Positions 54,864 to 62,298 of a stretch of 64,000 nucleotides of DNA are shown piece by piece. The notes under the pieces were generated by a model. The model saw only the letters and a program-made list of their open reading frames with translations. It ran no database searches and was not told the DNA's origin. How positions within the stretch are numbered: the first letter of the stretch is position 1; every line of letters begins with the position of its first letter. Origin of the DNA: Alphaproteobacteria bacterium bin52 (GTDB lineage: Bacteria; Pseudomonadota; Alphaproteobacteria; Thalassobaculales; Thalassobaculaceae); assembly GCA_002238645.1 (NCBI GenBank), contig MPMT01000019.1, forward strand, positions 1 through 64,000. Direction: 5' to 3'. The position numbers and the translations under genes were made by a program.

Positions 54864-55624
54864 CGGAACAGGTCCCGTTCCCGGGGGCGCAGCAGCGCCC
54901 CGGCGCCCTGATGCGGTGCCGGGGACCGGAAGCCGCGGACCAGCACCACCGGAAGGCCCTCGGCCGCCTGGCCCTGCACGAGCGAGGCCGCGGCGGCCAG
55001 TTCGTCGGCGACCGCCTGTTCGCTCACCCGCAGGGCGCGGCCATGCCGGTCGAGATCCCCGCGAAGATCGACCACCGCCGGCAGGCCCGCCACGCCGATT
55101 GCATGCCCGGTAGTCCCGGTCCGCCACGCCCGACCGATGCTGTCGGCGATCACGATACCCACGTCGACGCCCAGCCGGCCTGCCAGCGCGTTGCGGATCG
55201 CCCGGCCACTCGCGTCAGGATCCACGGGCAGCAGCAGCACAGTGTCGTCGTCCTCGCCGGCCTGGGAGACGTTCGAATGGTCGATCCCCGCATTGGCCAT
55301 GACCAGTCCCAGCTTCTGTTCGACCACCAGCACGCCGGGACAATGGCGCACCACGGCGTTCGATTCGCGCAGGATCAGCTCGACCAGGCGCGGGTCCTTG
55401 TCGACCTTCGGCGCGAGAGCGAGTGCCTCCGGGCCGGGCCGGACGGCTCCGAGCGCCACCAGCCGGCCTTCTGCCTTGGACACGATCTTCTGCGCCACCA
55501 CCAGGATATCGTGGTCACGCACCTCGAACCTCCCGAGCGCCGCAACGATCAGCTCGGCGATGTCATCGCCCGGAACCACCTCCGGGATCCCGGGCAGGGC
55601 ATGCAGGGAAAGAGCGGGTGTCAT
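54860..55624 (-). CDS. cofE: F420:glutamyl ligase CofE
   Basis: A 254-residue ligase adding glutamates to F420-0. Recognised by HDILVVAQKIVSKAEGRLV, VKVDKDPRLVELILRES (read as PKVDKDPRLVELILRES here), HSNVSQAGEDDDTVLLLPVD and ADSIGRAWRTGTTGHAIGV. It ends at the ligase domain and lacks the nitroreductase-like C-terminal domain of actinobacterial FbiB. The ATG at 55624 overlaps the npdG stop by four bases. Confidence 0.95.
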   Translation of the reverse strand: MTPALSLHALPGIPEVVPGDDIAELIVAALGRFEVRDHDILVVAQKIVSKAEGRLVALGAVRPGPEALALAPKVDKDPRLVELILRESNAVVRHCPGVLVVEQKLGLVMANAGIDHSNVSQAGEDDDTVLLLPVDPDASGRAIRNALAGRLGVDVGIVIADSIGRAWRTGTTGHAIGVAGLPAVVDLRGDLDRHGRALRVSEQAVADELAAAASLVQGQAAEGLPVVLVRGFRSPAPHQGAGALLRPRERDLFR

Positions 55625-56292
55625 CGACCGGCCGAACCGGGAGTGCCGGTGATCCGCACGCCGGCACCGTCGATCCGGTAGCGAGCGTTCATGAAGATGA
55701 GCGCCGAGGTCAGCGCCTCCGCCACGATCGAGTTGGCGATCACCCCGGCATGCCAGGCCCGCAGGCCCGCATCCGCCGCGAGCCCGACCACGATCTCGCG
55801 GGCGGCGGGATCGTTGCCGCAGACCAGTACATCGCAGTCGATCTCGTGCGCGAGATCGGCGAGGTGATCGGCGGCAACGTTCTGGAAGGCCGACACCACC
55901 CGGACCTCGGCGCCGAGCACGTCCTGGGTGTGCCGCGCACACGACCCGCCCTCGGGAATACGGACGGTGCGCACCCTGGGCGGAACCAGGGGCACGGTGG
56001 TGTCGATCAGGATCCGTCCGGCAAGAACCGGGCGCAGCAGGTCGAGGGTTGCGGAGTGGTTCGCAAAGGGGACCGTGAGCACAACGATACCGGCCGCGGC
56101 GGCCGCTTCCGGGTTGCCCGTCCCCCGGATGGTGTCGGTCCCCGCCTGCCGGTTCAGCCGTGCAGCCGCATCCGCGGCCCGATCAGGGACGCGCGAGCCG
56201 ATGACGACATCGTGTCCGGCACGCGCCCAGCGCATGGCAAGCCCGGCGCCCAGCGAACCCGATCCCCCGATGACCGCGATCGATTCCGCCAT
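55621..56292 (-). CDS. npdG: NADPH:F420 oxidoreductase
   Basis: A 223-residue Rossmann-fold enzyme that exchanges hydride between NADPH and F420. The nucleotide-binding loop is IAVIGGSGSLGAGLAMRWAR, followed by VIGSR whose Arg contacts the NADP phosphate. VSAFQNVAADHLADL and DVLVCGNDPAAREIV are family blocks. ATG at 56292 with ggggag upstream. It heads the F420 operon, so reduced F420 would be supplied from NADPH to the LLM enzymes encoded downstream. Confidence 0.93.
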   Translation of the reverse strand: MAESIAVIGGSGSLGAGLAMRWARAGHDVVIGSRVPDRAADAAARLNRQAGTDTIRGTGNPEAAAAAGIVVLTVPFANHSATLDLLRPVLAGRILIDTTVPLVPPRVRTVRIPEGGSCARHTQDVLGAEVRVVSAFQNVAADHLADLAHEIDCDVLVCGNDPAAREIVVGLAADAGLRAWHAGVIANSIVAEALTSALIFMNARYRIDGAGVRITGTPGSAGR

Positions 56293-56485
56293 GCCGCCAC
56301 TCCCCTGAACTGTGTTCGCGCCCGTTCGCGGGCCGGCGGGACCATAGCACGGTCGTACGCGATGCCGTACCGCCCGGCGGCACCGTGACCGTGCACGGCC
56401 GCAGGCCCTCGCCTGTCGCATTTTGCCCGGTGCGACCCTATTGTTGACCGCGTGCGACACCCCACACCCCGGGAGGGCCTCAACC
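56293..56485. promoter_or_regulatory. Divergent intergenic region of the F420 operon
   Basis: 193 bp between the divergent npdG and LLM genes; both promoters must lie here or nearby. GTTCGCG occurs twice close to npdG (around 56310-56335). No confident -35/-10 pair was found. Confidence 0.35.
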
Positions 56486-57526
56486 ATGAAACTCGGTCTC
56501 AGCATCGGCAGCGGCGGTGGCCGCTTCAGCCTGGACGAGGACCTGATCCGCCTCGCTGACGATCTGGGCTTCGATTCGCTGTGGACCTCCGAATCATGGG
56601 GGCACGACGCGGTCAGTCCGGCGGCGTGGGCACTCGCGCTGACCCGCAGGATCCGGGTCGGGACCGGGATCATGCAGATGACGACCCGGGCCCCGACCAT
56701 GACCGCGATGACCGCGATCACCCTGCAGCAGCTTTCCGGCGGACGGTTCATCCTCGGTCTCGGCCCGTCCGGGCCGCAGGTGGTCGAGGGCTGGCACGGG
56801 GAGCCCTACGGCAAGCCGCTCACCCGGCTGCGCGAGTATGTCTCCATCGTGCGCAGGGTGCTCGAGCGGGCGGAACCGCTGACCCACCAGGGCGAGCACT
56901 ACCAGTTCCCCTATACCGGCCCTGGTGCGATGGGACTCGGCAAGCCGCTCAAGAGCATCCTGCACGGTGATCCCTCGCTGCGGATCGTCACCGGGGCGAT
57001 CAGCCCGACCGGGGTGCGCACGGCAGCCGAGATTGCCGACGGGTTCCTGCCGATCTACATGGACCCGACACGGTTCGACGTGTTCGGACCGCATGTCGAG
57101 GCAGGCCTCGCGCGGGCCGGCGGCGGCAAGTCTCTGGAAGACTTCGCGGTGATGCCCCTGTGCCACGTCGTGCTCGACGACGACGTCGAACGGGCCAGCA
57201 GGCCGGTACGCGAGAACATCTCGTTCTACATCGGCGGCATGGGCGCGCGAAACAAGAACTTCTACTGCGACTATGCGAAACGCATCGGCTTCGAGGCGGA
57301 GGCCGAGCGCATCCAGGACCTGTTCCTGTCGGGCCGGCGGGCGGAGGCCGCCGCCGCCGTGCCGCAGCATCTGGTCGACCAGGTTGCCCTGGTGGGGCCG
57401 CGGGAGCGGATCGTCGAGCGCCTGGCCGACTGGAAGACGGCGGCAGCGGCGCGTCATGTCGATACGCTGATCGCGCGCACCCACTCGCACGACGCGGTCC
57501 GACTGCTGGCCGAGGCGGCCCTGTAG
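56486..57526 (+). CDS. LLM-class F420-dependent oxidoreductase
   Basis: A 346-residue luciferase-like enzyme of the Rv3520c-like F420 group. Visible are LADDLGFDSLWTSESWGHDA, GIMQMTTRAPTMTAMTAITL, SGGRFILGLGPSGPQVVEGW and the PYGKPLTRLREYV segment. The ATG at 56486 has gggagg at good distance. It is transcribed away from npdG and is followed 15 bp later by a transporter gene, so both may be co-expressed under the same divergent control region. Substrate unknown. Confidence 0.92.
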   Translation: MKLGLSIGSGGGRFSLDEDLIRLADDLGFDSLWTSESWGHDAVSPAAWALALTRRIRVGTGIMQMTTRAPTMTAMTAITLQQLSGGRFILGLGPSGPQVVEGWHGEPYGKPLTRLREYVSIVRRVLERAEPLTHQGEHYQFPYTGPGAMGLGKPLKSILHGDPSLRIVTGAISPTGVRTAAEIADGFLPIYMDPTRFDVFGPHVEAGLARAGGGKSLEDFAVMPLCHVVLDDDVERASRPVRENISFYIGGMGARNKNFYCDYAKRIGFEAEAERIQDLFLSGRRAEAAAAVPQHLVDQVALVGPRERIVERLADWKTAAAARHVDTLIARTHSHDAVRLLAEAAL

Positions 57527-57541
57527 CACCGGTCCGCCGCC

Positions 57542-58405
57542 ATGCGCGGCGCCCTCCTCATGCTGGCGGCGATGGTGTGTTTTGCCACCATGGGGGTGTT
57601 CATCCGACTGGCGTCGGAACACGTGCATGTGCTCGAGACCGTGTTCTTCCGCAACTTCCTGTCGGTGCTCCTGCTGCTCCCTTGGATCCTGCGCCAGGGC
57701 CGCGACGTGCTGCGAACCCGACGCATCGGTCTGTACATCGCGCGCTCGGCGATCAACATCGTGGGCATGACCGCCGGGTTCATGGCGCTCACCATGATCC
57801 CGCTTGCCGAAGCAACGGCGCTCAGCTTCACCACGCCGCTCTTTGCGACCATCGGGGCCGCCGTGTTCCTCGGCGAGGTGTTGCGGGCACGCCGGATCAC
57901 CGCGGTCGCCATCGGGTTCCTCGGGATGCTGGTGGTGTTGCGACCGGGGTTGGAAGCCGTCTCGACCGGGGCCCTGCTCGCGCTCGGCCACTCGGTGGCC
58001 ATTGCCGGGACTATCCTTATCGTCAAGCGGCTGACGACGACGGAACGTCCGGAAACGATCGTGATCTACATGGTGCTCCTGCAGTCGCCGGTCTCGTTGA
58101 TTCCAGCGCTTCCGGTCTGGACCTGGCCAACGCCGGAGGCCTGGTTGTGGCTGTCCTGTCTCGCCGGATTCGCAACGATAGGCCACCTGCTGTTCACCAG
58201 GGCGCTACAGATGTCGGAGGTCTCGCAACTGCAACCGCTCGACTTCACTCGACTGCCGCTGATCGCCGTGCTCGGCTATCTGCTGTTCGACGAGGAGCCG
58301 ACAATCTGGACCTGGCTCGGCGGCGCCATCATCTTTGCCTCCACCGCCTACGTCACCCACCGCGAGGCCCGGCTCGAGAAGGAACGACGGCTGTCGGCCG
58401 GCTGA
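57542..58405 (+). CDS. DMT-superfamily transporter (two EamA domains)
   Basis: A 287-residue membrane protein with about ten helices in two EamA halves (starting LLMLAAMVCFATMGVFIRLA and GALLALGHSVAIAGTILIV). The first half ends with FTTPLFATIGAAVFLGEVLR, a conserved EamA block; the second has LDFTRLPLIAVLGYLLFDE. It probably exports or imports a small metabolite. It lies 15 bp after the LLM gene and may move the substrate or product of that enzyme, which is an inference from position. Confidence 0.88.
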   Translation: MRGALLMLAAMVCFATMGVFIRLASEHVHVLETVFFRNFLSVLLLLPWILRQGRDVLRTRRIGLYIARSAINIVGMTAGFMALTMIPLAEATALSFTTPLFATIGAAVFLGEVLRARRITAVAIGFLGMLVVLRPGLEAVSTGALLALGHSVAIAGTILIVKRLTTTERPETIVIYMVLLQSPVSLIPALPVWTWPTPEAWLWLSCLAGFATIGHLLFTRALQMSEVSQLQPLDFTRLPLIAVLGYLLFDEEPTIWTWLGGAIIFASTAYVTHREARLEKERRLSAG

Positions 58406-58412
58406 CGTCGGG

Positions 58413-58892
58413 TCAGAAGATCCCGGCCTCGAGTCCCGCCGCCATGCCAAGGCCGAAGTCCTCGCACCGTGCAAGGAACGCCGGGTCCCACTCGCCGCGG
58501 CAGATCACGTGTTCCTGCACCGCACGCCACCGCAGGCCGTTCATGATGCCTTCAATCGCACGGCGTGTGCCGGTCCCGTCCATGCCGGCGCGGATGTAGA
58601 GCCCGTATGGCATGCCCTGGCAGCGATCGAGTACCGGGTAGTAGCTGCGGTCGAAGAAGTCCTTCATCGCACCGGACATGTAGCCCAGGTTCTCGGTGGT
58701 CCCGAGAATGATGCCGTCGGCTGCGAACACATCGTCCGGCCCGGCCTGGAACGGGGTCCGCACCCTGACCGTGACACCGGTGACATCCGGATGGCTGGCT
58801 CCACGCACCACCGCATCGCACATGCTCCGGGTGTTGGGCGAGGGTACGTGGGCGACCACGAGCAGGGTCTTCAGTTCACCAACCTCCGGCAC
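58413..58892 (-). CDS. Flavodoxin-fold (NADPH-dependent FMN reductase-like) protein
   Basis: A 159-residue flavodoxin-like protein. LLVVAHVPSPNTRSMCDAVV forms the phosphate-binding loop and DGIILGTTENLGYMSGAMKD the second flavin contact, followed by FFDRSYYPVLD. The GTG at 58892 is used here. A CTG at 58874 is better placed behind ggagg and would give LKTLLVVAHV, closer to the family N-terminus. It may supply reduced flavin. It is convergent with the transporter gene. Confidence 0.82.
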   Translation of the reverse strand: MPEVGELKTLLVVAHVPSPNTRSMCDAVVRGASHPDVTGVTVRVRTPFQAGPDDVFAADGIILGTTENLGYMSGAMKDFFDRSYYPVLDRCQGMPYGLYIRAGMDGTGTRRAIEGIMNGLRWRAVQEHVICRGEWDPAFLARCEDFGLGMAAGLEAGIF

Positions 58893-58968
58893 CGCCGGAC
58901 CGAGCTTGCGCCGCGACCGGGAAACCGTCTCAATGGAGCAGCTCGGTCATGCATGAAGGGACGATATC

Positions 58969-59721
58969 ATGGGGCGGCTGTCAAACAAGGTAGCGCTGAT
59001 CACCGGAGCGGCAGGCGGCATCGGGGCGGTTGCGGCCCGGCTGTTTGCCGCGGAAGGCGCGGGCGTGATGCTGGTCGATCTGTCCGCGGACGCGCTCGCG
59101 GAGCTTGCGGCGGGGATCGACGGAGCGGGATACGCGGTGGCCGACGTCAGCGACGCCGGGCAGATGCGCCAGGCGGTCGAGGAGACCGTGCGCCGCTTCG
59201 GTGGTCTCGACATCGCCCTGCTCAACGCCGGCATCGAGGGGCGGATCGCCCCGATCGCCGAACAGACCGAGGAGGACTTCGACCGGATGATGGCGGTCAA
59301 TGTCCGCGGCGTATGGCTCGGGCTGAAATACACCATGCCCCGGATCGCCAGCCGCGGCGGCGGATCGATCGTGGTGACCTCGTCGACCTCGGGAATCAGG
59401 GCGATCCCGGGCATTGCTCCCTACACCACCAGCAAGCACGCGGTAATCGGACTGATGCGGGCCGCCGCCATGGAAGGCGCGTCCCAGGGCATTCGCGTCA
59501 ACACCGTCAACCCGGCGGCCATCGAGACCGACATGGTCAGGCGCCTTGAGAGCGCGACCGGCGACGGCGGACCGGGAACCGCCACCTTCACGCCCCTCAA
59601 GCGGCTCGGTCAGCCGGACGAGGTAGCGCGACTGATGCTGTTCCTCGCCAGCGACGAGAGCGGGTTCTGCACCGGGGGCGTCTACATGGCCGACGGCGGG
59701 GTGTCGGCCGGTCGCGCCTGA
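58969..59721 (+). CDS. SDR-family oxidoreductase
   Basis: A 250-residue classical short-chain dehydrogenase. VALITGAAGGIGAVAARLFA binds the nucleotide, with LVDLSAD (Asp) favouring NAD. LLNAGIEG, catalytic Ser in SIVVTSSTSGI and Tyr/Lys in APYTTSKHAVI are intact. The C-terminus reads FCTGGVYMADGGVSAGRA. ATG at 58969 behind aaggga. It resembles 3-oxoacyl-ACP reductase-like enzymes; substrate unknown. Divergent from the flavodoxin-fold gene. Confidence 0.9.
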   Translation: MGRLSNKVALITGAAGGIGAVAARLFAAEGAGVMLVDLSADALAELAAGIDGAGYAVADVSDAGQMRQAVEETVRRFGGLDIALLNAGIEGRIAPIAEQTEEDFDRMMAVNVRGVWLGLKYTMPRIASRGGGSIVVTSSTSGIRAIPGIAPYTTSKHAVIGLMRAAAMEGASQGIRVNTVNPAAIETDMVRRLESATGDGGPGTATFTPLKRLGQPDEVARLMLFLASDESGFCTGGVYMADGGVSAGRA

Positions 59722-59745
59722 CCGTCACCCCGCCTGCGATCATCC

Positions 59746-60852
59746 CTAGTCAGCGGCCGAGGAGGCCGGGGCGGGCGTGAGGTGCTGCAGCCGCGGCATG
59801 ATCTCGTTTGCCAGCATGCCGAGCGAAGTGTGCCAGGCGTTCGGCTGGTCCGCGTAGTCGAAGCAGAACACCAGCAGGCTGCCGAACCCGCCGACATCGT
59901 CGTAGACCGCCTCGAGCTTTTCCGCGACGGTCGACGGCGATCCGACCAGCCAGTTGTGCCGGGCGCAGTACTCCGCCGTCACGTCGCTGTCCGGTACGTC
60001 GGGGTCGTGTTTCAGGAACTCGAGGAACCCGAAGTTCGCCAGCAGCGGCAGGAAGTACTCGGTCATCATCCGGCCCATCGGCCCCCCGACCGACAGCTTC
60101 CATGCCTCCGCATCGGTCTCGGCGACGAACACCTCGCGGACCATGCGCCAGTCGCCGCGCCATGGAACCCGGCCGGCCCGCCTCGCACCCTCCTCGACCG
60201 CTTCCCAGTGACTGCCGACATAGGCCGGGTTCAGGTTGAGACTCATCGGCACGTAGCCGTTCTCCCCGGCGAGCTTCAGGGTGTCGGATCCCTTCGACAG
60301 TCCGGCAACGCCGATCGGCGGATGCGGCTTCTGGTAGGGGTAGAGGTGCGGGCGCAGGAACCCGAACATCTCGGCCGGCTTGGTGATGTGCCAGTACTTG
60401 CCCCGGTGATCGAACTCCTCCTCGTCACCCCACAGCCGCAGGATGATCTCGAGCGCCTCGCGCGTCATTTCCCGGTTCTGGCCCGACATGCCATCGACGT
60501 TGAACATGCCCCAGTCCGAGGGCAGGCCGCTCGCCGCGACACCGAAGTTCAGCCGTCCCTGGCCGAGGTGATCCATCATCGCGATCCGGTTCGCCAGCTC
60601 GGCGGGATTGTGATAGGGCAGCAGGAAGCCGCCCGGGCCCAGCCGGATATTGCTGGTCTGGCGGAACCCCTCGATCACCAGGAAGTCCGGAGCCGGGTGC
60701 GGTTCCCACGGCGCGGTGTGGTGTTCGCCGACCCAGCCTTCCTCGAACCCGAGCTCGTCGGCCCAGCGGATGTGCTGCAGGTCGAACTCGTGACCCTCGC
60801 GCAGATCCCGTTCCGGCGGATGCGACGGCATGGTGAAGAAACCTGTGCGCAT
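59746..60852 (-). CDS. Luciferase-like (LLM-class) monooxygenase
   Basis: A 368-residue protein close to the bacterial luciferase alpha-like flavin monooxygenases. It starts MRTGFFTMPSHPPERD and has WADELGFEEGWVGEHHTAPW, LANRIAMMDHLGQGRLNFGV and YPYQKPHPPIGVAGLSKGSD. Unlike the F420 group it has the GEHH-type N-terminal site of FMN-dependent monooxygenases, so reduced FMN and oxygen are the likelier co-substrates. gggaggt precedes the ATG. The nearby flavodoxin-fold protein could be its flavin reductase. Confidence 0.87.
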   Translation of the reverse strand: MRTGFFTMPSHPPERDLREGHEFDLQHIRWADELGFEEGWVGEHHTAPWEPHPAPDFLVIEGFRQTSNIRLGPGGFLLPYHNPAELANRIAMMDHLGQGRLNFGVAASGLPSDWGMFNVDGMSGQNREMTREALEIILRLWGDEEEFDHRGKYWHITKPAEMFGFLRPHLYPYQKPHPPIGVAGLSKGSDTLKLAGENGYVPMSLNLNPAYVGSHWEAVEEGARRAGRVPWRGDWRMVREVFVAETDAEAWKLSVGGPMGRMMTEYFLPLLANFGFLEFLKHDPDVPDSDVTAEYCARHNWLVGSPSTVAEKLEAVYDDVGGFGSLLVFCFDYADQPNAWHTSLGMLANEIMPRLQHLTPAPASSAAD

Positions 60853-61153
60853 TGTCCGTTACCTCCCTGAATACGGATGCATGCCGTTGTCCTGACAGGC
60901 GGTGCTTCGGAAAGCCTTGCACGCGGCCGGGACGCTGACAAGCGCTCCGCGCGGGCGGAACAGGGCGCCGGGAACGGAACGGGGGTCGGGATGCGAAGGG
61001 CGATGACCGCCGGCCCGGGGTGTGCAGGCCTCGATCAGCAGCGATGTCAGGTCACATCTCGGCTCTTGCAGCTGAATCGTCCGGGTCTTCACGAACCGGT
61101 CAACCTGCGTCCACGGACCCGCCCGCACCGCAGACGAGCGCCACAGCCCCGAT
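60853..61153. other. Stretch without a supported gene
   Basis: About 300 bp between the luciferase-like gene and the end of ilvE. Frames on both strands are short and without family features. It probably holds only the promoter of the luciferase-like gene. Confidence 0.5.
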
Positions 61154-62071
61154 TCACACTTCCGAAATCCACTCCGGGCGATCGCCGGAAACGCCATGGA
61201 CGAGATCGAAGTACGCCTTCTGTACCCTCCTGGTCACCTCGCCCGGACGCCCCGCGCCGACGGGCGCACCGTCGACTGCGTTGATCGGCGTGATCTCCCA
61301 GCCGGTACCGCAGAAGAATGCCTCGGACGCGAGGAAGAACTCGCTGCGATCGACATCGCGCTCGCTGGTGGCGATGCCCATGTCCCTCAGCAGTGTCAGC
61401 ACCGTGTCGCGCGTGATGCTCTCCAGGATGTCGCTGGTAATCGACGGTGTGACCGCCACACCGTCCCGAACCAGGAACAGGCACATGCCCTGCCCCTCGG
61501 CCACCTTTCCACGGCCGTTGAGCATGATGGCGGCGTCGTAGCCGTCGATGCCGGCCTGGATGCCGGCGAACCGGGCGTTGTTGTAGTTGGCGGTGGCCTT
61601 TGCCCGGGGCGGCATCGAACGGTCGCCGATCCGCTCCCAGGACGATACCTGCGCCGTGCAGCCGTCGCGCACCCGATCCGGCGTGCCCCGCGGAACCGCG
61701 GTGACGAAGGTCCCGACGGGGCCGCGCGCGGCGGAACCGCCGTCACCGTCGACATAGACCGTGGGCCGGATGTGCACCGAGGTCCGAAAGCGGTTGCGCC
61801 GGACGAGTTCCAGGGTCGTCGCGGCCATTTCCCCGGCCGGCACGACCTCCTCGAACCGCATGATGCGCTGAGACAGCTCCAGGCGCTCCATGTGCTCGCG
61901 CAGGCGGAACACCAGCATCTTCCCGCGCCGCTCCGACCAATAGCCGCGGATCCCCTCGAAGACTCCGGCTCCGTACTTGGCCAATGGCGAAAACACGTGC
62001 ACGCGGGCCTGGTCCCAGGGCACGAACTCGCCATTGATATAGACGATCAGGCCTTCACGGTCGCTTGACAT
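61154..62071 (-). CDS. ilvE: Branched-chain amino acid aminotransferase
   Basis: A 305-residue class IV PLP aminotransferase. It interconverts leucine, isoleucine or valine with their 2-oxo acids. Features are YINGEFVPWDQARVHVFSPL, GVFEGIRGYW, the PLP-binding Lys in RAKATANYNNARFAG, and AEGQGMCLFLV; AFFCGTGWEITPINAVDG forms the late cofactor pocket. ATG at 62071 behind ggagga. Paralogues acting on other amines look alike, so the symbol is probable rather than certain. It stands alone between two gene-free gaps. Confidence 0.88.
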   Translation of the reverse strand: MSSDREGLIVYINGEFVPWDQARVHVFSPLAKYGAGVFEGIRGYWSERRGKMLVFRLREHMERLELSQRIMRFEEVVPAGEMAATTLELVRRNRFRTSVHIRPTVYVDGDGGSAARGPVGTFVTAVPRGTPDRVRDGCTAQVSSWERIGDRSMPPRAKATANYNNARFAGIQAGIDGYDAAIMLNGRGKVAEGQGMCLFLVRDGVAVTPSITSDILESITRDTVLTLLRDMGIATSERDVDRSEFFLASEAFFCGTGWEITPINAVDGAPVGAGRPGEVTRRVQKAYFDLVHGVSGDRPEWISEV

Positions 62072-62298
62072 CACGCTGGTTCCTCCGGATCCGTCGCTCC
62101 GGTCGTCGAACTTACCCGACGGCCGCCGGGGGGGGGTCCGGCGATGAAGGGGTCCCGCACTCCCTGAAGGTGCCCGTCGGGACTTCGATGGTGCTGCCTG
62201 TCGCACGGGCTCCCGGCCCGCGGCACCGGGGGTGCGGCCCCGGGCATCGCCGCACCCTCGCTTTGCGGCGTGGTAAAGAACCAGGGGGCTCGTCATTC

